Below, piece by piece: positions 18,082-29,500 of a stretch of DNA of 64,000 nucleotides. The DNA is taken from positions 1,488,001 to 1,552,000 of the forward strand of contig NW_020825298.1 in the NCBI RefSeq assembly GCF_003286085.1, given 5' to 3'. Position numbers and translations under genes: made by a program. Position 1 is the first letter of the stretch, and the number at the start of each line of letters is the position of its first letter. The notes under the pieces were generated by a model. It saw only the letters and a program-made list of their open reading frames with translations. It did not search any database and had not been told where the DNA came from. This DNA is from Drosophila persimilis (lineage: Eukaryota > Arthropoda > Insecta > Diptera > Drosophilidae).

Positions 18082-21000
18082 CTATTTGCCATTTTGCTCA
18101 TCTGTCGTGTTCGGTGGTGGCTCGGCGTGGGCCTTGGACTGATATTTGTATTCCGAGTGGGACCCCTGGGGGCCCGTGGTCGAGGCCTGCATAGCATTAT
18201 AGCCGGATTTTGCTCCCAAATGATGTAGGTGGCTGGTTGTGGGCCTGTACACGGTGGCCAGCTCCTGGGCCAGCATGTACTGTTCCTGTTCTGGGTAGTC
18301 GTGTTCGCAGTGATGTTCGCCACAGATCTTGCACTCGTAGATATTTGGTCGTAGCGTGTTCTTGATGCGCTATAGAGGGGAATACGTACATTGCTATTGA
18401 CGGATGCTAACAAATAGACAAGACAAATCTATCCACTTACATCCCAAAAGCTGTCACCGCCGGTCCGCAGGAAGTTGATTAGCGCATACCCTGGTATGCA
18501 GATCAGTGAAAAAGATGCGAACATCCATCCAATGCCATACGCCCAGTCTGGATAAGTATATCTCCCATTATGATACGTTGGCTCACGGTAGTTGATGAGA
18601 CTCAGAACCCAAATGGCCTACAAAAAGAGAGAAGGCGACATGATATATTGTTCATCAAGTTTCTACTACACCCGGATCACATACAAAGAGCAGGCAGGGT
18701 CCCAGCACAAGCCAACAGGATCTGAGATAGAATGATGGAGCCTTTCCGGTCATCTGCTTAACATTCTTCGATAATCGTCCGGTGCCGTAGAACCAGGCTA
18801 TGGCGATCATTTGGCAGAAGGCTAGAAACATAATCGTCACCGAGGCAGCATAGTGGTCCATCAGCTGGAAGTAGTAGATCCCACCCTGTATGATGTTCGG
18901 CATACCGAAGAGGCACGAGATAACGCAGACAAAAAGCACAACTATCTCGTGGTAGCCCAGGTGCCTTTTAATCCAGCGCGGAAAGCCATCCTGTATAGAC
19001 GTGACCACCACCTCGACAATGGCAAACTGAGAGTTCAGGCCCAGGCAGAGCAGCATGAAGAAGAACATGACCGCCCACAGCTGAGCGTACGGCATTTTGG
19101 CCATGGCCTGTGGATACACCACAAATATCATGCCCGGCCCATCGCCAATGACGTCTCGCACATTGGTGTTCTGCTCCAGTGCTAGGTTTCCCAGTGTGGA
19201 GAAGGCGAATATGCCAACCAGCAGGCTGGTTATCATATTCACTGCACTCACCGCAATCGTGTCGCGGAGTATGTTGTTGTTGTACTTGTTGTAGCTGGCA
19301 AAGGAGATCATGGATCCGAAGGTAATGCCCAGCGAATTGAAGTTCTGGGAGGCGGCATTGATCCACACATTGGCGTTCTTCAGCTCCGACCACTTTGGTC
19401 GGAAGAAGAAGCGCAGACCCTCGGCCGCCCCGTCGAGCGTCACGGCTCGCACCATTAGTATGATGATGAGCACAAACGGAAAAGTGGCCGTAAAGTACCG
19501 CACCTTGGCCGAAGACTTGATCGACTTCCATGTGGCAAAGTAAACCATTAGCCAGGCACAAATAAGACAAGCGAAGAGCTCCCATCGCATCATTCCCGGA
19601 TATTCCAGGCCACCGCTAATCTGTAGCACCTTATTTCTGCAGGAAGAGTTTTAAAAGAGTCTTAGTAGATTTGTGAATTGGGGCAAATTGGAATGCATTC
19701 ATTACTCAAAGAACTCCTCTGAGGGGGTGCGTGATGTGTCCGGTGCACTGGCATTGATTTCCTTGCGTTGCGGCACCCAACAGTCCGGCGTATTCCATCT
19801 GAAATTTAAAGATTGTTATTCGCGATGGCGATGGTACATAATTGCATTGCTCTGCTCGGCTTAACCTACCTGTTGTTGCAGTCAATCCAGGGCATCTCCG
19901 TTTTAAATGACGTAAAGAAGTAGTAAATTGAATAACCTATGATGACGCTATAGTATGTGGACATGAGAAACGAGACGACCACACTAGCGAGTCCAGCTCC
20001 TGAAATTTTTGGGATGGATTTTAATAACTGGTATGTGATTTGCTCATCATCAACAGATATTCTATATGTTTACATTGACAGAACGCATAGTAAAAGTAGG
20101 AACCAAGATATTTTTAATAAAGATAACTCAACTAAAACTCAGCATTTTTTTTGTTTCTCAGTATTTCTATTTCTTTTTCAAATGCATGTGGCCAAATCTT
20201 TCGCTTGGTATGTAATGTCGATTCAGTGAGCTAGGGCATAAATTCCCATATTCCTAATTCATCCAGCAGCAAATCCGACCGGTTTCATTTGGTACCACAT
20301 GCTTAGTGTCTAGACTGACGATCATCTGCATAATGTGCAATTCGTTCTGTTTGCCACAGCGACAATTGGATGGACTCGAAACCATTCGCGAATCTTGGTT
20401 AAGTAGTTTTACACAAATTAATATTTATTATCTTAGGGCTGCGAGTGGGAGTGTCGGCAACCAACGCCGGTTGGTTGGCAAAATATTGACAATAATTAAG
20501 CGTTTTGTAAAGTTGTTTTTCAGATTTATGACCCTACTGACAACCTCAGCCTTGGGCCCGGTCCGAGTGTGGAGGCGTTAGAGACGGGAGCCGGGAGCTT
20601 ACTTCCGCGCCTCAAATTTTCACGCCACTGCCACAACGACAACAATGAATCCGGCTAATTAGTTTCCGTCCGTACTGAAGTAGAGCACCCCACGGGGGAA
20701 TTCAAAGCTAAAAAACATCGCTCACACATCCATGAGCATGCGAGTACACATGCATATATGTATGTACATATATTTTTTGTTAATCTAACCGACCTTGGCA
20801 ATGGATCTGGCCAAGGCAGCGACACTTTCTAGCTGGTCATGGTACGACGCGTAAGCCTCACCCCGCATCCGCGTTTTTCCATTGTTTTCCTGCCTAATTC
20901 ATTGCGGCGGAAGAATATTTGTGAAACCCGAAGCATTTTCACAAATGACGCAATGAATTTTATTTCAAATAAGCTTTTATTTCGAATTGGCTCTAAAAGT

Positions 21001-24000
21001 TCCGAGAATTTAGTTAGCCCATTACCCATGAGATGTGGAGACTCCCCATCCCTCGTGTGATCTAATGGCTTTTCAATGCCTTATCTAAATATGATCAACA
21101 TCGGAATGATACGAATTTGTAAGTTTTCTACGTCGCTTCGTCGTAAACTTACCTTTGAACAAAGGACATAGTTGACCCAGGGCGCCGATGGGTCCACGGC
21201 CAGTGTACTGGCCCACAGACAGCTCCATAAATAGCAGCGGAATGCTGCATATGAACAATATTATGCAATAAGGCACTAGAAAAACACCTGGAAATATCAG
21301 TAGCAAAAACAAAAATTAGATACGGGTCTGTATGTAAATGTGCGCACAAATGTGACAGCAGCTAAATAAATAAATTAAATTAATTATAAATATTTGACAT
21401 CAACAATTGCAAATTGCATAAGGCCGTACGGGCTTACGAGTATCTCTCTCTCCCTACTTTTCCATCATTATCAAGAGATCTTGTGCTCATTATATACGTA
21501 AATGGGGCACCAGGTCCGACTCCGAGTCCGAATACGAGCCAGAGACCGAGTGACCGAAGTAAATGAAGACGGACGCGGGTATCCAAGTGACTCGCGTGAT
21601 CATCCACCATGGATGGTGGGAGGGAGGGAGGAATGTACGGGAAGACGTTGTCCAGATGATGACAGTGACCGCTTTATTTTAAATTTTAATTTATGGCTTT
21701 TAAACGCTGGAGCGGAAATGCCGCTTAAAGCGCAAAATTGTCAAATGCTTTTAGAGCAACTAAAAGTTCTTCTTGTCGCACGAAATCAAAGTAAATATGT
21801 ATCTGCCTTATCGCATGAGCGGCTTTCTTGGAGCGCATTCTGGAGTTCTTACGCCGTATCCGAACAGATATTGATCCGATTTTGAATTCTAGGAAGTAAT
21901 GTAAGATCTATTTAGACTCTACTTACCACCGCCGCTCTTGTAGCACATGTAGGGAAAGCGCCAGACGTTTCCCAGACCCACCGAGTATCCGATGCAGGCC
22001 AAGACAAACTGCATCTTGTTGGCCCAGTGCTGCTGGCGTGGCTTCAGCTGCACAGCGTCGTCGGACATATCCATGTAGCTGTCATCGTCATCGATGCCCA
22101 GAGGCCTGCAAAGAGGAGAAGAGCTATTGTAAGTGGAGCTCTTGTGGTGTCATAAGCCCAGCCAGGCGCATCCAATTGATGTCAACACTTAGTCCGTAGG
22201 CAGTGCACCCCTAACAGATTTCGCGAGCACCCAAACAGCGACCGCGATTAGTTGTTGCGTCAAATGGCTTAATTGCAGTAATCACATGCCCCATACCCCA
22301 ATGGGGGCTGGCCCCGTGAGGTGCTGGTGTTGGGCCAGTTGTTGCCATGGAATCAGCGGATCAGATGATGGGACTGATGCGAGTGGGGGACAGAATGCTG
22401 AATGGGGTGTGATGTGGGAGGCGATGCATCTCTGTTTCCCCTTTGTTATAAAGAATTCTAGCCACCACAAATCAGACATTTAATCTGAATCTAAACAGGG
22501 TCCTTGTGTATATTAGGGATTGCTTTGTATTTCATTGTTCAGATCAGCCCACTTATCCATTTAATATTCGTTCATATTTAATCAGCGCTTATTCGCTAAT
22601 GGCCTAAACTAATAAGGCTATGATCATATGTACATATATGATATATGTATGTAGATCAACACCAAACACTTTTAGGCAGCAGACATGGCCTGATGCGATT
22701 CGATTGGGGCTTTACGTAATGATCCAGCGATCGATTCTTACACTTTGGCCACACGTTGGAAGCGGAAGGTGGATTGCTCCGAGTGTTTCGATGACTGGGC
22801 ATCGTAGTCCTGACGGTAGGGCATTATAATGCGGTCTACTACGGGTCTGATCTCGGTATATAGCGTGGTGTATGCGAGAGTAACTTTATGATATGTCCTT
22901 AGTTCACGTTATCCATGCGGCCATCACTGTTGGATTCACTCTACACACGCTCAAGCAAGGACAGGGCTACGGATAAGATTACGGAACTGGGATAACTGCG
23001 TCGTCTGCGGGCTGACACGTTACTGACTACTGATCCGGGCGCTTGGCCGCCAGATTTCAGATTCCAGCAATCCAGCCAGCCGCTATATATTGGAGCACAA
23101 TGGGGCGTGGTAATTGCTCGAATCAATACAAATATCAATCTATTGATCTCGTTAAGGAACACTGCTTAAAAATAGCTGGTGGCTGCCTCCGACACGTTTC
23201 CAGCGCCCCAGAGGCGCTATCACATGTCCCCGACCAGAGATGCCACAATGGTGTTAAAATTCTCTGTTTGCCTGCTGTTTGAATGCTCCATGAGGCTATG
23301 CCAACATTTGCTTTTTATGCTGAGGTGCCAAACGCTGGCCAAATTTGCCACAAATGTTAGTTCGTTTTATCGGCTCCGCTTTGTAATGCTAATGGCCGTA
23401 GATAGGGCTGATTGTACTCGTTCGCAGCTGTCTACGTTTATGGATTTGCTCGATAACTTACGGCGGTGTCTGGGGATTGACCATGTCGAACAGCTCGTTG
23501 GCGGTGGTCGGCACTCGACGTATGACCAACTTCCGTCCGTCTGTGGATCCAATGCCAATGGAGGCAAGGGAGCGGACCGATGTCACATCCGAGTAGATCT
23601 GTTGGGCGGGCAAATCGTGAAATAGATAGGAACTGCCGCTCAGCGAGGCCTGCGGTTGCATATACAGCGGATTGGGGGCATGCAGCCCAGAAGTGGCAAC
23701 CGCACTGCCACCCACAAGATTGCCACTGCTGTCGTTAAGGGCAGGCATGTAACCTAAAGGTAATTTGTAGAATATATTTTAAATGATTTTATAAAGGAAT
23801 AAGATTATTATACAAAGTACATCTGCTTCAATTGAAATCATTAATGAATATTTTAAGGAGGATATCCATACCGAAAATATTCATTTTCTAACGAAAAATG
23901 TTCAGGACTTATAATGAATACCCTTCTCAAATTCTCTCCTTACCTGAAACAACTGAGCGCATGCTGCTGCTGTGGCTGCCGATCCGGCGCAGATCCATGC

Positions 24001-24358
24001 TGAGCGGCGACACGGCCACCGTATCCCCGGACATTGTCGTGGTGGTGGTGCAGGTCAGGGTCGCGGGCGTGGGCGAGATGGGAGCCGGGATCGCCGGATC
24101 GCAATCGTCAAGGGTGAAGGTCACCGTGGCAGTCGCTCCGGGTGTGGGTGTGGCCGGTATTATAATGTACTTATGGGCACGGGAGGAGGACGAGCGTATG
24201 AGACGCGCCTGTTCGTCGCCGCCGTCGCCACAACTCTCGGCACCACTGTCCGACAGCTGGCTGTGTCGAAGCGTGGAGCGCTTCGTCACTAGATTGAGGG
24301 CAGTGGGAGAGGAGGCTGTCTTCGCCAGTCCGCCAGAGTTTTCATTGCTGTCCGACAT
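18082..24358 (-). CDS. ine: inebriated, SLC6-family Na+/Cl- dependent neurotransmitter/osmolyte transporter
   Basis: Nine coding exons were mapped with canonical sites and closing frames: 23944-24358, 23462-23753, 21927-22105, 21153-21287, 19870-19999, 19706-19798, 18685-19636, 18441-18617 and 18082-18369, giving 886 residues from the ATG at 24358. A long hydrophilic Ser/Thr-rich N-terminus (about 260 residues) precedes the SLC6 core. TM1 carries [12 protein letters not shown]2 reads [18 protein letters not shown]3 ends in PWIDCNNRW before the large extracellular loop. Twelve membrane spans are expected. A cytoplasmic tail of about 95 residues ends in EQNGK. In Drosophila the protein works in glia and basolateral Malpighian tubule cells in excitability and water-stress tolerance. 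Long and short N-terminal forms are known; the short form should begin near the third exon, and the long form may begin upstream of 24358. Confidence 0.92.
20000..21152 (-). other. ine intron between TM2 and TM3 exons
   Basis: 1153 nt intron. No exon-like or conserved element recognised; contains ACATATGTATG-type low-complexity near 20750. Confidence 0.7.
21288..21926 (-). other. ine intron after the TM1 exon
   Basis: 639 nt intron separating the exon that ends at the TM1 KSGGG from the GVFLVPY exon. An open frame on the opposite strand (21502-21885) shows no recognisable domain. Confidence 0.7.
22106..23461 (-). other. ine intron, probable short-isoform promoter region
   Basis: 1356 nt intron between the N-terminal-domain exons and the first core exon. 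Because a short isoform lacking the N-terminal domain is known for ine, its promoter and first exon may lie here; I could not pick the site. Confidence 0.5.
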
Positions 24359-24458
24359 GCTGTTGGATTTTTTTTGCTGGGATCTGGTCTGTGATCTCCT
24401 CCTGGTTGCTGGTTTGTTGCTGCGCAAATTCGAGCTGCTGGGGTTGCGTTTTGGGGCT

Positions 24459-24541
24459 GATCATAAAACCATGTTGGACTGCGGCATCTGCTGATGTTTG
24501 CACTGGCTTGCTGGTGTTTCTGCTTTCGTATCTACTCGTAT
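24459..24541 (-). other. Upstream open frame in phase with ine, closed by one TGA
   Basis: On the minus strand an ATG at 24541 opens 27 codons (beginning MIRVDTKAE, ending MPQSNMVL) to a TGA at 24461-24463. The same frame then runs on open for 34 codons into the ATG at 24358. A potential acceptor (TGATCAG) overlaps the TGA. This may be 5' UTR, an upstream exon area, or a readthrough candidate. Confidence 0.4.
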
Positions 24542-27500
24542 CATTTTAATGCTCACAATCTGAGGCCGGGTCTTTTGCAGCGTTTGCGACTCTCTCAGCG
24601 GGATCTTGTCGGGGCTGCCTTTAAATCACATAGAAAAACCCTGAATATAACAATCTTGTTATTGCCGTTCTCTGTGGTATGTTAGGATTAGGCTTTCAAG
24701 TCATATTGAAATAAATCAGTAGCAAAGCAGAAATATACATGGCAGAAGACAGATCATACTCTTGCCGGTTTCTGGATCATCTTTATATGAAAAAACTTTC
24801 CTTAAGAAAAACTATTTTGTGCAGCCTAAGAGCACCCTCAGACAAACAAAGCTTAAGTTTTTCGATAATCATGACATAACGAAAGTTTCTAAAGAATTCA
24901 CTCGGACTCTCATGTACATTTTGTATATATGTATTTCTTCTTATTTTTTCATATAAATAAACAAGCTGAAGTTTTGTCCCATTTTTTTTTTAATTTTATC
25001 TCCGCCAGAGATAAAACTTCACACGAGCTCTTCACACAGCACTCACACAGACAGCTACTAACACTTGACTTGGCAGATACAAATTTGTATCTTATCGGTA
25101 GACTGTGCCCACTCGCTGAGCAGCACCTTATGTGGCAGAATTTCTTTGCCTGCTTTCATTTGTGATGGTTTAACCATATCAAGATAGTCTCTCCTGCCCG
25201 ATTGCCGAATTCAAACAAATTGAAATAAAAGTTTCCATGGATTTAAATGAACGGACAGTACGCGTCATAAGCATGCGATGATCTTTTTGATCTGTTGTTT
25301 GCTCCACTGACTTTGCGGTATCCAAGGGTCACTGAATTCGAAGAGAATGGCAAAGCTATGCGTCAATTAATAATTACGCATCTTACACGACAATACTCGT
25401 ACAAAATATGTCCCGCATATCAAGTGTCTGACACGCCAAGGGGGTTTCATTGTAACAGCAATAGCAATAAGCTGGTCTGGCCTGTTCCCCAAGTTGTATG
25501 TAAATTTTGTCTGGCAGAGCGCGAGGCACGAATATAAAATGTTTGACTAAGCTTGGAATTTGAAATACTAAATAGATTGGTGTATGCAAGTGTTGGGCTT
25601 AGGTGGGGTATTATTTTTACATAACTGTGTGCCGTAAGCCTCTTAAAAGATTACTTTTGAGACCATCTTTTGTCTTGGGATGACATTGCCAATTGTGGAT
25701 ACATCAGTATTTGGTTGGATCAATCAATCACTTATGATCCGTGTAGAATATAATGACTTTCTTTGTGGGGTGTTCTCAGTGCGGCCAAAATCATGAGAAA
25801 ACCCCAATAGTGAGAAATGTTTTACTAATTGTTGTTTGTCTAACAATGGGACACAAATTGTCATCCAATACGCGACGTTCGAATATATATCGTAAACTTT
25901 ATATGGATCTTGTGCATCATAAAGCAAATGTTCTACGAGTTTTCACACTGTCGCTTGTTCGACCATACAAAAATTAGCACTCGGACTTGTTAATGAGAGC
26001 TATCGTGGCCCATCCGCCAACTATCAATCGATAGGGCAAGTATGCCATTATACAACTATTGTTTGTCCAGTTGTCGGGGCTCAAACAAACGGAGATTGAA
26101 GAACTTTTTATTGATGGTTTTGTTGGTCACAAAACAGTCACCGCAATCGAAAACACGACACACTAACCGAAATATAATCACACACATTAATTATGGTAAT
26201 CAGAACGATTGCAATTGACAGTAATAATGGTAATTTCATTCATTTTGTTGCCAGCTCAAATACAATCAACTTTGCTGGGATTCACTTTTTCTGTAGTTTT
26301 ATTTATTTATTTTCCCCATTTGTTGCCTAATTTCCATCATAATACTCGTAATAACATAATCAACACACATTATATGGAATTGTATCAATTACCCGGCAAC
26401 GACAGTCGCCCGGAATCAAGATATACCGGTACTTGATACTCAATGCGAGAGTCGGTGCGACTGCGATTTTATGAGTACTTTGAAGCTTCAAAAGATACCA
26501 AACTTTCGACTAATTCGCGGCCCGGGGTATACGCGCTGAATTATGGATTTCCCTTCAGACAATGGCCCCACAAAACGTGCCACCACGCGCGCTGTCAAAT
26601 GTCAACTGATCCCATCCACGCTCGCGAATATCGTTTACACTTTACGTGGACGGCGGCGGTGGCGGCACCACAATCACTACGATCCGCTCTCTCATTCTCT
26701 CGTGGGGAATGGTACTCTCCATATGGTGCTCGTGCTCTTCATGTGTGGGGGCTCTGGCTCTCCATTATCAAACAAAGATACTACAACCAGAACAACAGAC
26801 CAGCCAGCCATACCCATAATGGGAATAATGAACTGGGAATGGAAGTGGGGCTTGGGGTAAGCGGGTTAAGCTCGTTCTGCGGCTGCCAGACCACCTCCAC
26901 TCTCCCCAAATGCTTATGCATATTAATTTTGATTACGGGTATAAAAGCAACAAAAAGAAGCTACAGTTTTGCGTCTCACAGATACAGCAGTATCTCAGAG
27001 ATGATAGTTGACACAGATTTGATATTCGAGTGTTCTACGTATTAATTCTAAATTCAATAGGACATTTTGTGATTTATATTTATTTATTTATTTATTAGTT
27101 TACAATAAGCGATTACAATTAATTTCGTTTCTCATTTTTTGTCGTTTTAAATACATTTCTTTATAATTACAATTGAACTATTGTGTTCTTTTTACAATAA
27201 GGGTTTACTTTCTTTCGAATTTATCATATTTGCTGCCAGTGCAAAAAGTTTTGTCCAGATGGAACTCTATTTGGAGCTCTATAAAAGAGCTCGGATAAAA
27301 TGGTACATGTTTGTTAAAGTTATAAAAGAAAAATAAAAGTGTTTGGTAATTGTGATCATTTAGGTTATCATTTGAAATAATTTGTGCACTCACTTAGGTA
27401 CATCGAAGTGCGCCCATGTGTTTGTGGAATTAAGAAAATAATTTTATGCCTGGCTTGGATCGGGTTCTGATTTGGGAGAGGATCAAAGTATGGAAACCTA

Positions 27501-28075
27501 TACACAATAATGCGCTACCTAAAATACCATAGTTTTGCTGCCTGCGTATTATTTACAATGTCTGTCTCTTTGTGTACGTGTCTGAGTGCGAGTTTATATA
27601 TTTTTATGGTATTTCACTATAAAGAAGTGCTCTTCTGTCTCTAAACGCTTCACGTTCGGCTTAAAGTAGTGACTATACATTTTGTTTACGTTTAATAATA
27701 TTTATTTAAAACTTCATTTTAATAATTTAATTATCCAGGCTGATCATCACCCCTCTATATCCCTATACTCTCAATTAACTCCCATCAAGTACAGTGGCGC
27801 TGTATGAACAGGCACCGGAAACGAAAATTCGCTGCGTAGTTTCCGGTGCGTTGACAGCAGCGGACTCTCCTTGCTGGGGGAAATAGACGATGGAAGGGTT
27901 CTGGGGGAGGAAGGGCGCGCTGGTTCGTTGCCTTTTAAAGTATTCTTTATACTTGGTTCCCTACATATTAGTAAGTTTAGTGGAAGTATCTCTTTTGCAT
28001 TAAAAACAATCACAACAATTTAATATTAATTGACTAAGAAACTACAAAAATAATTGGTTAACCATAGTAGAGGCT

Positions 28076-28130
28076 AGTGGTACAGTACAGTAGTACAGTG
28101 GTACAATGGTACAGTGGTAAGTAGTCGTGG
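28076..28130. repeat. GGTACAGT-type tandem repeat
   Basis: About six imperfect copies of a GTACAGTG/GTACAGTA unit in the probable dp 3' UTR or flank. Confidence 0.7.
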
Positions 28131-28318
28131 GTGGACAGTGGTCAAAATCAAATCCTCCATTAGTCGTCGTCGTTGCAATTAAAATTAAAACAAGCCTAGT
28201 ATTTCCTATGCATTAGATGGACAGTATGTATCGTTTTGTGCGCTGCTTGACGCCTCAGTGGCAGTGAAAGGTTATATAAATATTCTTTCTAGAACTATTT
28301 CCGTGTGCTTCGAGCTTA

Positions 28319-28352
28319 GAGTGTGTGTGTGTGTGCATCTGTGTGTGTGTTA
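28319..28352. repeat. (GT)n microsatellite
   Basis: Two GT runs separated by CATCT; a shorter GT run is at 28558-28572. They lie in the probable dp 3' UTR. Confidence 0.8.
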
Positions 28353-29258
28353 AACTCTTGAGCTCTTGTACAATCCATCAGAGACAATCGTTGGCATATT
28401 GTCAAGTGGTTATAGCTGACACACGCGAAAGGTCCAACGATTTCTTACATACTGCTAGAGAAAGAGTATTCTGGGGTGCATTGTTCGTTCGTGTTGGAAA
28501 ATCAAGGCAGTTTTCAATTTTAAAAGGCGAGTTGAGTTCACGTTTAAAGTTACAGGAAGTGTGTGTGTGTGTTTGTGTTTCTGTGCTATAATACAAAGTG
28601 TCGTTGGTACTACCCACACCCTAAATATTTATAGGAAGTCTTTAGTCATATATATCATCGTAATATATATAACAGAATATTAATATTGATAATCGACTAA
28701 TGAAGAAGTTGTCGTTAGAGGACGAGAATTCGTTTGTAGCTGCACTCTGGGTACCCCCGCTTCTCCTACATCTTCTGTTTGGCAGTTTCTGGATTGGATT
28801 CTACATATGCATGTGGAAGCTAAATACTCGGCTACTGCTACACTACGCAAAATTCTCATATTAGTGGGAAAGAGAGAACATTAAACGTTAATACAAATAA
28901 TAAAATTATTTTCTTAAGCTACTATTATTATTTGCATGCATTTTGCTTACATACAATTCTCGCTTTTTACACTTTCGTTTTCTTTCGTTTTACGTTTTAC
29001 GGCCATTAGTCCGGCCCGTTTTTCCTCTTTCTGCTCACAAACGTACTTTTGTTTTTCTTTGATTCATTCTTCACATTTTCATTGAAATATCATTAGATGT
29101 TTTGCATTTTGCAGAACTTTTTGCACGTGCCTCTCAAATATTCACATTAATTTAAACTTCTGTGAAGATTACCCTTTTTCTCTGGTATTGGTGTTTTTTC
29201 TTATTTTTCTTATCGACTAAGGTTTTATAGCTAGGTGTGTGTGTTTCCAGTGTTGTGT

Positions 29259-29500
29259 TTAGGAGATGTAGTCTGGCGTTGGCTCGGGCACAGCGTCGGG
29301 GTTGGAAAAGAGTGGGTTGGGGAACTCTGGCGGATGTGGCAGCGGGGCTATGGTCTTTGGTCGCCTTCTGTAGGCCATTAGCCAGCAGGAGACGGCCACG
29401 GCGACAGCCACAAGAGCCAATAGAGCCGTGATAACCAAGGCAATGATCAGTCCCACCATCGAAACGCATATATCCTCCACTCGCTGTGCCGCCGGTTTGA
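29259..29500 (-). other. dp: dp last coding exon: membrane span and tail
   Basis: Encodes 80 residues. A strongly hydrophobic span (about 26 residues of Val/Ala/Leu/Ile after MVG) is followed by a YRRRPK stop-transfer motif and a Pro-rich cytoplasmic tail ending DYIS. The stop TAA is at 29259-29261; the acceptor CTCTAG borders 29500. Confidence 0.93.

Larger units (their letters stand above)
24542..29258. other. Intergenic region: ine 5' side and dumpy 3' UTR/flank
   Basis: No coding gene seen. The dp 3' UTR should begin at 29258 and run leftward. Minus-strand AATAAA candidates lie at about 27697 and in a TTTATTTATT run near 27085. The ine promoter and first exon probably lie between 24.5 and 27 kb, but nothing marks them clearly. 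Open frames such as 26443-27045 (+) have no recognisable domain. Confidence 0.5.

Noticed and set aside
21502-21885. 127-codon plus-strand open frame in an ine intron
   Set aside because: No domain, no start context, low-complexity Arg-rich opening; a chance frame in an intron.
23898-24494. 198-codon plus-strand open frame over the first ine exon
   Set aside because: It is exactly antisense to the confirmed ine N-terminal exon and has no recognisable domain.
26443-27045. 200-codon plus-strand open frame in the intergenic region, with a TATAAAA near 26940
   Set aside because: No recognisable domain. The TATA-like string lies within the frame rather than upstream of it, and no splice or polyadenylation context supports a gene.
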